From NCBI RefSeq assembly GCF_001653715.1, contig NZ_LWHQ01000025.1:1-38174 (forward strand): DNA of 38,174 nt, read 5' to 3'. The position numbers and the translations under genes are program-made. Of the stretch, positions 24,694 to 32,312 are shown piece by piece. The first letter of the stretch is position 1; each line of letters starts with the position of its first letter. The stretch comes from Methylobacterium platani. GTDB taxonomy: Bacteria > Pseudomonadota > Alphaproteobacteria > Rhizobiales > Beijerinckiaceae. The notes under the pieces were generated by a model. The model ran no database searches and had not been told where the DNA came from. It saw nothing but the letters and a program-made list of their open reading frames with translations.

Positions 24694-24702
24694 GATCGGC
24701 CC

Positions 24703-26370
24703 TCACACGGGTGGGTGGGGAATCGCGGCGAGCAGCGCGCGCGTGTAATCGGCCCGCGGCGCCTCCAGCACCGCGGCCGTCGGCCCCTCCTCGACGATGC
24801 GGCCGGCCTGCATGACGATCACGCGGTCGCAGAGCATCCGCACCACCTGCAGGTCGTGGCTGACGAAGAGATAGCTCATGCCGAGCGCCTGCTTGAGGTC
24901 GGCGAGCAGGTTCAGCACCACGGCCTGAACCGAGACGTCGAGCGCCGCGGTCGGCTCGTCGAGGATCACGAGGTCGGGGGAGGGCGCGATGGCGCGGGCG
25001 ATGCCCACGCGCGCCTTCTGGCCGCCGGAGAGCTGGTGCGGGAAACGGTCGAGGAGATCGACCGGCAGGCCGACGAGGCGTGCCAGCTCCTCGCACCGCG
25101 CCCGGATCGCATCGGTTCCCCGCACCGTACGGAAGCGCAGCAGCGGGTCGGCGATGGCGCGCGCGGCGGTCCAGCGGGGGTTGAGCGACTCGGTCGGATC
25201 CTGGAAGACCATCTGGATCCTCGGCCGCAGCGGGTGGCGGGCGAAGCGTGCCGCCGGTACGCCGCCGATCTCCTCGCCGGCGAACACGATCGAGCCGCCG
25301 GTGGGATCGAGGAGACGCATCACCATCGTGGAGGTCGTGGACTTGCCGCAGCCGGACTCGCCCACGAGCCCGACGCTCTCGCCGCGATCGACCGATAAGC
25401 TCAGGGAATCGACCGCCCGGAACGGCGCCTCCGCGGCCCTGGGCCGGGTGAGGCCGACCTTGGCCCTCGGATACTCCTTCACCAGGCCCGAGACGGCGAG
25501 GAGCGGCGCCCCTGCACCCTCGGCTCGACCGGCGGCGGCCGTCGGCGCGCCGTCCGGCAGGAGGTCGCGCAGCGAGACGCCCGGGCGCGGCGTCGCCTGC
25601 ACCAGCTTGCGGGTATAGACGTGGGCGGGCGTGCGGAAGATCGTCGCCGCCGGCGCGGTCTCGACGACGCGGCCCTGCTCCATGACGGCGATCCGGTCGC
25701 AGTAGGTCGCGGCGAGCCCGAGGTCATGGGTGATGAGCACGGTCGCCATGCCGCGCTCCCGGGTGAGCGAGGTGACGAGGTCCATCACCGCCTTCTGGGT
25801 CGTCACGTCGAGGCCGGTGGTCGGCTCGTCGGCGATGAGGAGTTGCGGCCGGCACGCGAGCGCCAGCGCGATCACGACCCGCTGGCACATGCCGCCGGAC
25901 AATTCGAACGGGTAGGCGTGGTAGCGCTCGGCGGCTCGGGCGATCTTCACCTGCTCCAGGGCGGCGACGGCCTTGGCCTTCGCGTCGCCGGAGCCGGCTT
26001 CGGCATGCTGGCGCAGCACGTCCTCGATCTGGTGCCCGACCTTGCGGATCGGGTTCAGCGCCGCGCGGGGATTCTGGAAGATCATCGAGATCTCCCGCCC
26101 GCGCAGGTCGCGCATCTGGCGCTCGCCGGCCGCCCGGAGGTCGATCCCCGAGAAGCTGACCTCGCCGCCGGCGATGCGCCCGGCCCGGTCGAGGATACGC
26201 ATCACCGCGTAGGAGGTGACCGACTTGCCCGAGCCGGACTCGCCGACGATGCCGACGGTCTCCCCCTTGCCCACCGTCACGTCGACCTGGCGCACCGCCC
26301 GGACGGGGCCGCGGCGGGTGGCGAACTCGACCGTGAGATCGCGGATGTCGAGGAGCGGGATCGCGGTCAC
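24703..26370 (-). CDS. Fused dual ATP-binding protein of a peptide/nickel-type ABC importer
   Basis: A 555-residue fusion of two ABC ATPase domains, like DppD-DppF or GsiA. Domain 1 (~1-265): Walker A GESGSGKS, signature LSGGMCQRV, Walker B LLIADEPTTGLD. Domain 2 (~290-555): GESGCGKS, LSGGQKARVG, LVILDEPTAALD. After each domain an oligopeptide-transporter C-terminal stretch is visible (HVYTRKLVQATP; ADYTRALLAAIP). The start is a GTG overlapping the permease stop (GTGA). It powers import by the two permeases and binding protein coded upstream. Its direct linkage to atzGEHF suggests a urea-like nitrogen compound as cargo. Confidence 0.93.
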   Translation of the reverse strand: MTAIPLLDIRDLTVEFATRRGPVRAVRQVDVTVGKGETVGIVGESGSGKSVTSYAVMRILDRAGRIAGGEVSFSGIDLRAAGERQMRDLRGREISMIFQNPRAALNPIRKVGHQIEDVLRQHAEAGSGDAKAKAVAALEQVKIARAAERYHAYPFELSGGMCQRVVIALALACRPQLLIADEPTTGLDVTTQKAVMDLVTSLTRERGMATVLITHDLGLAATYCDRIAVMEQGRVVETAPAATIFRTPAHVYTRKLVQATPRPGVSLRDLLPDGAPTAAAGRAEGAGAPLLAVSGLVKEYPRAKVGLTRPRAAEAPFRAVDSLSLSVDRGESVGLVGESGCGKSTTSTMVMRLLDPTGGSIVFAGEEIGGVPAARFARHPLRPRIQMVFQDPTESLNPRWTAARAIADPLLRFRTVRGTDAIRARCEELARLVGLPVDLLDRFPHQLSGGQKARVGIARAIAPSPDLVILDEPTAALDVSVQAVVLNLLADLKQALGMSYLFVSHDLQVVRMLCDRVIVMQAGRIVEEGPTAAVLEAPRADYTRALLAAIPHPPV

Positions 26371-27263
26371 GTGCGCCTCTGGGGGTCGACGATGTCGCGC
26401 AGGCCGTCGCCGATGAGGTTGAAGCAGAACACCGCCAGCATCAGCGCGAGGCCCGGGAAGAGGGCGATCCACCACTCGCCCGAGACGATGAAGCCCGCAC
26501 CCTCCGCGACCATGATGCCCCATTCGGGCGTCGGCGGCCGCACGCCGAGGCCGATGAAGGACAGGCCGGCGGCGTTCAGGATGGCGTAGCCCATGGTGAG
26601 CGACATCTGCACCATCATGATCGGCAGGATGTTCGGCAGGATGCCGGTCAGGACGATGCGCAGGTCGGTGTTGCCGGTGAGCCGGGCCGCCAGGACGAAG
26701 CCGGCGTTGCGGCGCTGCGCCGCCTCGGCCCGGGCGAGCCGGGCGTAGAGCGGGAAGTTGATGATGGCGGTGGCCAGCACGATGTTGCCGACGGTGTTGC
26801 CGAGGGCCGCCACGATGCCCATCGCCAGGACGAAGAGCGGGAAGGCCATGATCGTGTCGGCGAGCCGCCCGACGATCCGGTCGGTCCAGCCGCAGAAGAA
26901 CCCGGCCATGATCCCGGCGAGCCCGCCGGCGACGAAGACGAGCGCCACCGAGAAGACCGCGATGGCGAGATCGAGCCGCGCGGCCACGACCACCCGCGAG
27001 AGGATGTCGCGCCCGAGCTGGTCGGTGCCGAACGGGTGCGCCAGGGTCGGTGCCTGGAGCGCCGCCGCCGTGTCGGAGGCGAGCGGATCGTAGGGCACGA
27101 GCGACGGGCCGAGCACGGCGCAGGCGACGAGGCCGACGAGCAGCGCGAAGGCAAAGCCGGTGACCGGATTGCCGGCGACGACGGAGACCGCATGTGCGAG
27201 CGTCGCCGAGACGCCGGTGCGGGGCCGGTCGGCGGCGAGGGCGGGGGTGCCGGTCGCACTCAT
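26367..27263 (-). CDS. ABC importer permease, DppC/OppC type
   Basis: A 298-residue inner-membrane permease. The N-terminal OppC-type region is GPSLVPYDPL followed by HPFGTDQLGRDILSRVV, typical of DppC. Six membrane segments follow, with the EAA coupling loop in AARLTGNTDLRIVLTGILPNILP. The C-terminus LIGDGLRDIVDPQRR is the family end. Its start overlaps the DppB-like stop (ATGA) and its stop overlaps the ATPase start, so all three products are likely made in balance. Confidence 0.93.
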   Translation of the reverse strand: MSATGTPALAADRPRTGVSATLAHAVSVVAGNPVTGFAFALLVGLVACAVLGPSLVPYDPLASDTAAALQAPTLAHPFGTDQLGRDILSRVVVAARLDLAIAVFSVALVFVAGGLAGIMAGFFCGWTDRIVGRLADTIMAFPLFVLAMGIVAALGNTVGNIVLATAIINFPLYARLARAEAAQRRNAGFVLAARLTGNTDLRIVLTGILPNILPIMMVQMSLTMGYAILNAAGLSFIGLGVRPPTPEWGIMVAEGAGFIVSGEWWIALFPGLALMLAVFCFNLIGDGLRDIVDPQRRT

Positions 27264-28273
27264 GCGGCGGCCCTCACGCGCGGGTCGATCAGCCCGTAGG
27301 CGAGGTCGATGCCGAGGTTCAGCACCGTGTAGAGCAGCGCCATGGCCAGGACGAAGCCCTGGACGGGGGCGAAGTCGGAGGCGATCAGCGCCTCGACCGC
27401 GTAGGATCCCACGCCCGGCCAGGCAAAAACCTTCTCGACCAGCACGTTGGCGCCGAGCAGGAAGGAGAACACCATGCCGAGCGTCGTCACCACCGGCAAC
27501 AGCGCGTTCCGCAGGCCGTAGGTCACCACGACCCGGCGGCTCGACAGGCCGGCGGCCCGTGCGGTGCGCATGAAATCCGCCGCGAGGACGGCGAGCATCG
27601 CCGCCCGGGTGATGCGGGCGATGGGAGCCAAGGCGAAGATCGCCAGCGTCAGGCCCGGCAGGACGATCTGGGCGAGTGACGCCCGGAAGGTCTCGAGGTC
27701 GCCCGCGATCAGGCTGTCGAGGAGGAAGAAGCCGGTCCGCGTCGGCGGCGGCGAGGCGAAGGCGTCGAGGCGCCCGAGCGGCGCCGGCGCCCAGCCGAGA
27801 ACGAAGTAGAACGCATAGACGAGGAGGAGCCCGGTGAAGAACACCGGCAGTGACACGCCCGCCGTCGCCACGACGCGGCAGGCGTGATCGACGAGCGAGC
27901 CCTGCCGCAAGGCCGCCGCGACCCCGAGCGGAATCGCCACGAGGAGCGCGAGGGCGAGGCCGAACAGCGTCAGCTCGGCGGAAGCCGGCAGCCGCGCGCC
28001 GAGATCCGCCGTCACCGGCTGTCCCGTCGTGAGCGAGCGGCCGAGATCGCCCCGGGCGAGGTCGGCGACGTAGCGGGCGAATTGCTCGGGCAGGGGCCGG
28101 TCGAGGCCGAGCTCGCTGCGGATCTGCGCGATCGCCTGGGGTGTCGCCGCGGGTCCCGCGAAGTAGGCTGCGGTGTCGCCCGGCAGCACCCGGGTGAGCA
28201 GGAACGACACCACGACGACCCCGGCGAGCGCCGGCAGGGTGGTGGCGAGGCGGTCGAGGAGCGTGCGCAGCAT
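27260..28273 (-). CDS. ABC importer permease, DppB/OppB type
   Basis: A 337-residue permease. The N-terminus LLDRLATTLPALAGVVVVSF with VLPGDTAAYFAGP, then LGLDRPLPEQFARYVADLARGDLGRSL, is diagnostic of DppB. The EAA-like loop (ADFMRTARAAGLSSRRVVVTYGLRNALLPV) couples to the ATPase, and a final hydrophobic segment ends with DLAYGLIDPRVRA. It begins 11 bp after the binding-protein stop. It forms the membrane channel together with the DppC-like subunit. Confidence 0.93.
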   Translation of the reverse strand: MLRTLLDRLATTLPALAGVVVVSFLLTRVLPGDTAAYFAGPAATPQAIAQIRSELGLDRPLPEQFARYVADLARGDLGRSLTTGQPVTADLGARLPASAELTLFGLALALLVAIPLGVAAALRQGSLVDHACRVVATAGVSLPVFFTGLLLVYAFYFVLGWAPAPLGRLDAFASPPPTRTGFFLLDSLIAGDLETFRASLAQIVLPGLTLAIFALAPIARITRAAMLAVLAADFMRTARAAGLSSRRVVVTYGLRNALLPVVTTLGMVFSFLLGANVLVEKVFAWPGVGSYAVEALIASDFAPVQGFVLAMALLYTVLNLGIDLAYGLIDPRVRAAA

Positions 28274-28284
28274 CGGTCAGCTCC

Positions 28285-29886
28285 TCACGACGCCGTGCCC
28301 TTGGTGAGATACCGGAAATCCGGCTCGCGGCAGGGCTGGAACTGGTAGCCGCTGATCGTGCGCTGCATCGCGACGTCGTGGGTCGGCTGGGCGATCGGCA
28401 CCATCGGCACCTCACGCTCCGCGAGCGACACGAAGCCGGTCACGCTCCGCTCGTAGATCGCCTTGTCGTCGGTGAAGCGGGCCGTGTCGATCAGCTTGTC
28501 CAGTTCCGGGTTCTGGTACGAGGCGATGTTGAAGATCGAATTCGCCCCATGCAGGGTCCAGAACAGGTAATAATCCGGGTAGTCGAGCCAGCCGGCGAAT
28601 CGGTTGAGCACCATCGGGTTGGTTTTCTTCGAGATCTCGCCGCGAAAATTCGCTCCCGGGACCTTGCCGATCTCGACGGTGATGCCGATGCCGGCGAGCG
28701 CCTCCTTGATCAGGACCGCCATCGGCTCGGCCACCGTGGCGTTGCCGGCGTCGAACAGGAGCGTGGTCGAGACGCCGTTGGGCGCGGCGGCCTGCACCAG
28801 GGCCTTGGCCTTCGCCGGATCGGTCCGGTACGGATAGGGTTGGGGCCAGGCGACCTGCGGCGTCTCGGGCCCGCCCGACATGTCGAGGCCGCGCCCGAAC
28901 AGCGAGGCCTGCAGGATCTTCTCGTAGGGCAGCACCCAGGCGACCGCCTGGCGCAGGCGCACATCCGTGAACGGCCCGACCGCAGTGTTGAGATAGACCG
29001 ACCAGACCCCGTTGGGGATCGGTACGCCCACGACCTTGATCTTGCCGGCGTCGATCAGGTCCTTGAAGTCCTTCGGCGGCAGCCCGTACGAGATGTCGGC
29101 ATCGCCCCTCTCGATGAGCGCCCGGCGGGTCGAGGGCGAGGCGATGTCGCGGGCGATGACACGGCGCAGCTGCGGCAGCTTGCCGGAGGTCCAGGCATCG
29201 TTGCGGACGTAGATCGTCTCGACGCCCGGCTTCCAGCTCTCGATCCGGTAGGCGCCGGAGCCCGCGACGTTGTTCTTCAGCCACTCCTTGGCCCAGGGAT
29301 CGCCGCCGCCGTTCCGCTGGGCCAGTTCGGCATCGATCACGAAGGGAATCGTGACAGCGAGGTTCGACATCGTCATCTTGTCCTTGCGGACGAAATCGAC
29401 GCGGAACGTCTTGTCGTCGAGGGCGACGAACTGCTCCGGCTTCTCCAGCGAGCCGGCATTCATCTGCGTGGTGGCGAAGCCCCCGATCGACACGGCCCGG
29501 TCGAGGGACCACTTCACGTCCCGGGCGGTGACGGACCGGCCGGAATGGAACTTGGCATCGCGGAGCTTGAAGGTGCAGCTCATCCCGTCGGAGGCGACCT
29601 GCCAGCTCTCGGCGAGCTCGCCTTCCAGGTCGCCCATCCTCACGGCATGGCCGCTGCCGCCCGGGATCGGGACCGGCTTGAAGCGCAGCAGCCGGTCGTA
29701 GCAGTTGAGCGCGACGCCGTTCACCGGCTGCGAGGCGCCGATGCCCTGCATGTCGAGGGAGTTCGGTCCGTATTCCTGCACCAGCAGCAGGGTCTCGTTG
29801 CGGGTCGGGCTCTGTGCGCTCGCTCGATGCCGCGCCACGAAGGGTGCGGCGAGCCCGGCGGCGAGGGCGGTGCGGCGAGTGATCAT
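28285..29886 (-). CDS. Periplasmic solute-binding protein (family 5, DppA-like)
   Basis: A 533-residue family 5 extracellular solute-binding protein. The N-terminus MITRRTALAAGLAAPFVARH has a twin-arginine-like signal with cleavage near ASAQS. SBP_5 features are ELAESWQVASDGMSCTFKLRDAKFHSG, SARDVKWSLDR-type text (here VTARDVKWSLDRAV), GSGAYRIESWKPG, and FDAGNATVAEPMAVLIKEAL. The family binds peptides, nickel and many other small molecules. Linkage to atzGEHF suggests a ureide, biuret-like or triazine-derived ligand; that is inference. It is the first gene of the operon, about 100 bp downstream of three phased candidate operators. Confidence 0.92.
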   Translation of the reverse strand: MITRRTALAAGLAAPFVARHRASAQSPTRNETLLLVQEYGPNSLDMQGIGASQPVNGVALNCYDRLLRFKPVPIPGGSGHAVRMGDLEGELAESWQVASDGMSCTFKLRDAKFHSGRSVTARDVKWSLDRAVSIGGFATTQMNAGSLEKPEQFVALDDKTFRVDFVRKDKMTMSNLAVTIPFVIDAELAQRNGGGDPWAKEWLKNNVAGSGAYRIESWKPGVETIYVRNDAWTSGKLPQLRRVIARDIASPSTRRALIERGDADISYGLPPKDFKDLIDAGKIKVVGVPIPNGVWSVYLNTAVGPFTDVRLRQAVAWVLPYEKILQASLFGRGLDMSGGPETPQVAWPQPYPYRTDPAKAKALVQAAAPNGVSTTLLFDAGNATVAEPMAVLIKEALAGIGITVEIGKVPGANFRGEISKKTNPMVLNRFAGWLDYPDYYLFWTLHGANSIFNIASYQNPELDKLIDTARFTDDKAIYERSVTGFVSLAEREVPMVPIAQPTHDVAMQRTISGYQFQPCREPDFRYLTKGTAS

Positions 29887-29985
29887 GCGGCGCGGACCTT
29901 GTCGAGCAGGAGGGATCGGAGGCCCGCGCCGGCGCGCCGGAGGGCGTGCGGCGAAGCGAGGCAAAGATCGGGCCGGCACCGGAAA

Positions 29986-30035
29986 TTGCATGCAACTTGG
30001 TAAGAGTGCATGCATTGCGCCGGTGTTGCACGCAT
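29986..30035. promoter_or_regulatory. Three TGCAYGCA sites phased by 20 bp (candidate GntR operators)
   Basis: TTGCATGCAA (29986-29995), TGCATGCA (30007-30014) and TTGCACGCAT (30026-30035) have centres at 29990.5, 30010.5 and 30030.5, exactly 20 bp or two helical turns apart. They lie between the divergent binding-protein and GntR genes. All three would face the same side of the helix, suiting cooperative binding of regulator dimers. The word matches TTGCACGCAA at the other FadR-type GntR locus (19682-19691). Confidence 0.65.
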
Positions 30036-30099
30036 GTAGTTTGAGCGCAGCCGCCGCAATTTCAGGCAAGCCGACGGCCTGACGACGGGGCAGTGTCTC

Positions 30100-30219
30100 G
30101 GTCGAGCGAGGCTTGGTCGAGCGAGGCTTGGTCACGCAGGTGCTGATCAGGCAGGTCCTGATCAGGCGGGTCTTGATCAGGCGGGTCTTGATCAGGCGGG
30201 TCTTGATCAGGCGGGTCTT
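30100..30219. repeat. 15-bp tandem repeat, eight units
   Basis: Eight contiguous 15-bp units run from 30100 to 30219. The last four are identical (GATCAGGCGGGTCTT). The two preceding units differ at a few positions (GATCAGGCAGGTCCT; GGTCACGCAGGTGCT), and the first two are GGTCGAGCGAGGCTT. The graded divergence suggests stepwise expansion from the left. The array lies between the phased operators and the GntR start, so it sits in the leader or promoter of the regulator. Being a multiple of three it keeps an open frame (VLIRR repeats) joined to the GntR frame. Confidence 0.92.
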
Positions 30220-30241
30220 GGCCGTTCGGAACGGGGGCAGG

Positions 30242-30949
30242 ATGGACGAGGCGGCAGGACGGACGCGGAGCGAGCGGCTGGCGGCGGAGATCGCCGAGGC
30301 GATCGTCACCGGGGCGCTCGCGCCCGGCAGCCGCCTCGACGAGCAGGCGATCGCGGACCAGTACGGCGTGTCGCGAACGCCGGTGCGCGAGGCGCTGCGC
30401 CATCTCGGTAGCTCCGGTCTCGTCGAGGTGCGGCCGCGCCGGGGCGCGGTGGTGGCGCAGGTGACGGCGGACCAGCTCGCCGAATTGTTCGTCGCCATGG
30501 GGGAGATCGAGGCGACCTGCGCGCGGCTCGCCGCCCAGTCGATGAGCCCGCTCGAGCGCCGCCGCCTCGACGCCCTCCACGACGCCATGGGCGACCTCGC
30601 CCGGGGCGGCGATCTCGCCGCCTACGCACAGGCCAATACGGCGTTCCACGGCGCGATCTACGCCGGCGCCCACAACGGGGTGCTGCTCGACTTCGCCGCA
30701 GGCCTGCGGCGCCGTCTCCAGCCCTACCGCGAGGCGCAGTTCCGCCTGAGCGGCCGCCTCGCCCGCTCGCACGCCGAGCACAGCGCGGTGGTCGCCGCGA
30801 TCCTGGCCGGCCGAGCGGCTGAGGCCCATGCCGCGATGCTGCGGCACGTCACGCTGGTGGAGAGTTCGGTTGAGGGGCTGCTCGCACGAGAGGTGACGGG
30901 GGAGCGCCGTGCCGCACGCCCGGAAGGTCCGCGGTCTCGCAGCGGTTGA
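30242..30949 (+). CDS. GntR-family (FadR subfamily) regulator of the ABC/atz operon
   Basis: A 235-residue regulator with an N-terminal winged helix (ERLAAEIAEAIVTGALAPGSRL, YGVSRTPVREALRHLGSSGLV, RRGAVVAQV) and a helical FCD domain (FHGAIYAGAHNGVLLDF, AEHSAVVAAILAGRA, MLRHVTLVESSVE). The ATG at 30242 follows a GGGGGCAGG site. The frame is open upstream through the 15-bp repeats to a TTG at 30113, but that start lacks a proper binding site. It is divergent from the binding-protein gene and probably represses it until an intermediate of the pathway binds. Its C-terminal ~18 residues are Arg-rich and may be disordered. Confidence 0.9.
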   Translation: MDEAAGRTRSERLAAEIAEAIVTGALAPGSRLDEQAIADQYGVSRTPVREALRHLGSSGLVEVRPRRGAVVAQVTADQLAELFVAMGEIEATCARLAAQSMSPLERRRLDALHDAMGDLARGGDLAAYAQANTAFHGAIYAGAHNGVLLDFAAGLRRRLQPYREAQFRLSGRLARSHAEHSAVVAAILAGRAAEAHAAMLRHVTLVESSVEGLLAREVTGERRAARPEGPRSRSG

Positions 30950-31200
30950 CGACATTCCAGGACAGCCGTTCGACTTTCATGGGAGCCGTCGTGCTCTCGA
31001 TGCAGCCGGCTTCGATCGACCGAGCTGCGAACGGAAGATCCGAACGCTTGCCGCCAGGGATCGTCCGAAAGCCGCGCGATCCACGATGGCGAGGGGGTCG
31101 GCCGATGAGCGGAAGGCGCCGGCCGTGTCCGTCACAACCGAGGTCTTTCATTCCATAATAATTCTTATGCGAATCGCGTGTGTAGGCGCAAAGTTAGAAT

Positions 31201-31390
31201 GTCCTACTTGAGCCAAGTAGGAATGGCACACTCCCCCGTTTTGCGGACCGCGGGAGGTCGCCATGGGGTGGGTCCTGATGAGCGAGCGCGAGTTGCGCCG
31301 GATCGAGGTGCAGCGAGCGGGCCGCCGGACCGTGACTGCCATGGCCCGCGCCCTGGGGATCGCCGGCGTAAGGCCACGGGCACGATGGGT
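31201..31390 (+). mobile_element. Remnant of an ISNCY-type insertion sequence (5' end)
   Basis: A hairpin TCCTACTTG-AGC-CAAGTAGGA (31202-31222) is followed by AATGGCACAC. At 31263 an ATG opens MGWVLMSERELRRIEV, the typical N-terminus of ISNCY-family transposases, which continue with a GRRTVTxAARxLGI helix-turn-helix; here GRRTVTAMARALGIAGV is seen. About nine residues after IEV seem deleted and the similarity is lost by about 31390, so the catalytic part is gone. In the rest of 30950-31504 I see no gene. Confidence 0.6.
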
Positions 31391-31504
31391 TCCCGTGATG
31401 TCGGGGTCAGTGCGCCGCCGCCGCAAGGCGGGGCGCGGGAAGCGTCGTCCCGACACGACGCTCTGCGAGTCCGGGATCGCGGTCGAAGGCCCGGCCGGAC
31501 GGCC

Positions 31505-32287
31505 TCAGACGAAGGACACGCCGATGGCGCCGAGCGGGCCGTAATCGGCCTGGATCACGTCGCCCCGCTTGATGTCGACGGGACGGGTGAACGAGCCGCC
31601 GAGCACGATCTGGCCCTTCTTGAGCCCCGCATCGACCGCCGCGAGCTTGTTGACCAGCCACGCGATGCCGGCGGCCGGGTGGCCCATGATGGCGGCCGAG
31701 ACGCCCGACTCCTCGATGATGCCGTTCTGCGACAGCGTCGCGCCGATCCAGCGCACGTCGACGTCGAAGGGCCGGATCGTGCGCCCGCCGACCACGATCG
31801 CCCCGAAGGCGGCGTTGTCGGCGATGGTGTCGACGATCGCCCGCGGCACCTCGGTCCGGTAGTCGATGATCTCGAGCGCCGGGACCACGAACTCCGTCGC
31901 CCGCATCACGTCGTAGATCCGGCAGCCCGGGCCCGACAGGTCCTCGCCCATGATGAAGGCGAGCTCGACCTCCAGCCGCGGCTTGATGAACAGGTCGGTG
32001 CGGATCTGCGCCCCGTCGTTGAACAGCGCGTCGTCGAGGATGCGGCCGTAATCCGGCTCGGTCATCTTCGAGGCCATCTGCATGGCGCGGGAGGTCAGGC
32101 CGATCTTGTGGCCGGCCAGTCGGGCGCCCGCGGCGATCCGCGCCTCGGCCCATAGGTCCTGGACCCGGTAGGCATCCGCGATCTCCATGCCGGGAAAGGT
32201 CTTCGAGAGCTGCGGGCAGGGCACCCGCTCGCGCTCGGCCGTGAGGATGGCCTCGGCGGCCTTGCGGTGATCGTCGTCGCTCAGCAC
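31505..32287 (-). CDS. hpaH: 2-Oxo-hept-4-ene-1,7-dioate / 2-keto-4-pentenoate hydratase family
   Basis: A 260-residue hydratase of the HpaH/MhpD/XylJ family, which adds water to 2-hydroxy-dienoates after ring cleavage and hydrolysis. Seen: GHKIGLTSRAMQMASKMTEPDYG, then PRLEVELAFIMGEDL with Glu ligands, and VPALEIIDYR, all metal-binding regions of the fold; the C-terminus has GQIVLGGSFTRPVDIKRGDVI. The similarity is closest to HpaH of homoprotocatechuate degradation. The start is GTG with GGAG nine bases upstream. It follows the dioxygenase by 25 bp. Confidence 0.88.
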   Translation of the reverse strand: MLSDDDHRKAAEAILTAERERVPCPQLSKTFPGMEIADAYRVQDLWAEARIAAGARLAGHKIGLTSRAMQMASKMTEPDYGRILDDALFNDGAQIRTDLFIKPRLEVELAFIMGEDLSGPGCRIYDVMRATEFVVPALEIIDYRTEVPRAIVDTIADNAAFGAIVVGGRTIRPFDVDVRWIGATLSQNGIIEESGVSAAIMGHPAAGIAWLVNKLAAVDAGLKKGQIVLGGSFTRPVDIKRGDVIQADYGPLGAIGVSFV

Positions 32288-32312
32288 GGCAGTTCGCTCC
32301 GGGATGTCGGGT

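Noticed and set aside
30100..30219. Tandem repeats as a possible CRISPR array
   Set aside because: Units are directly contiguous 15-mers with no unique spacers; it is a minisatellite.
30113..30241. N-terminal extension of the GntR protein through VLIRR repeats
   Set aside because: The TTG start lacks a properly spaced ribosome binding site and the extension has no counterpart in the family; kept only as a note under the repeat.
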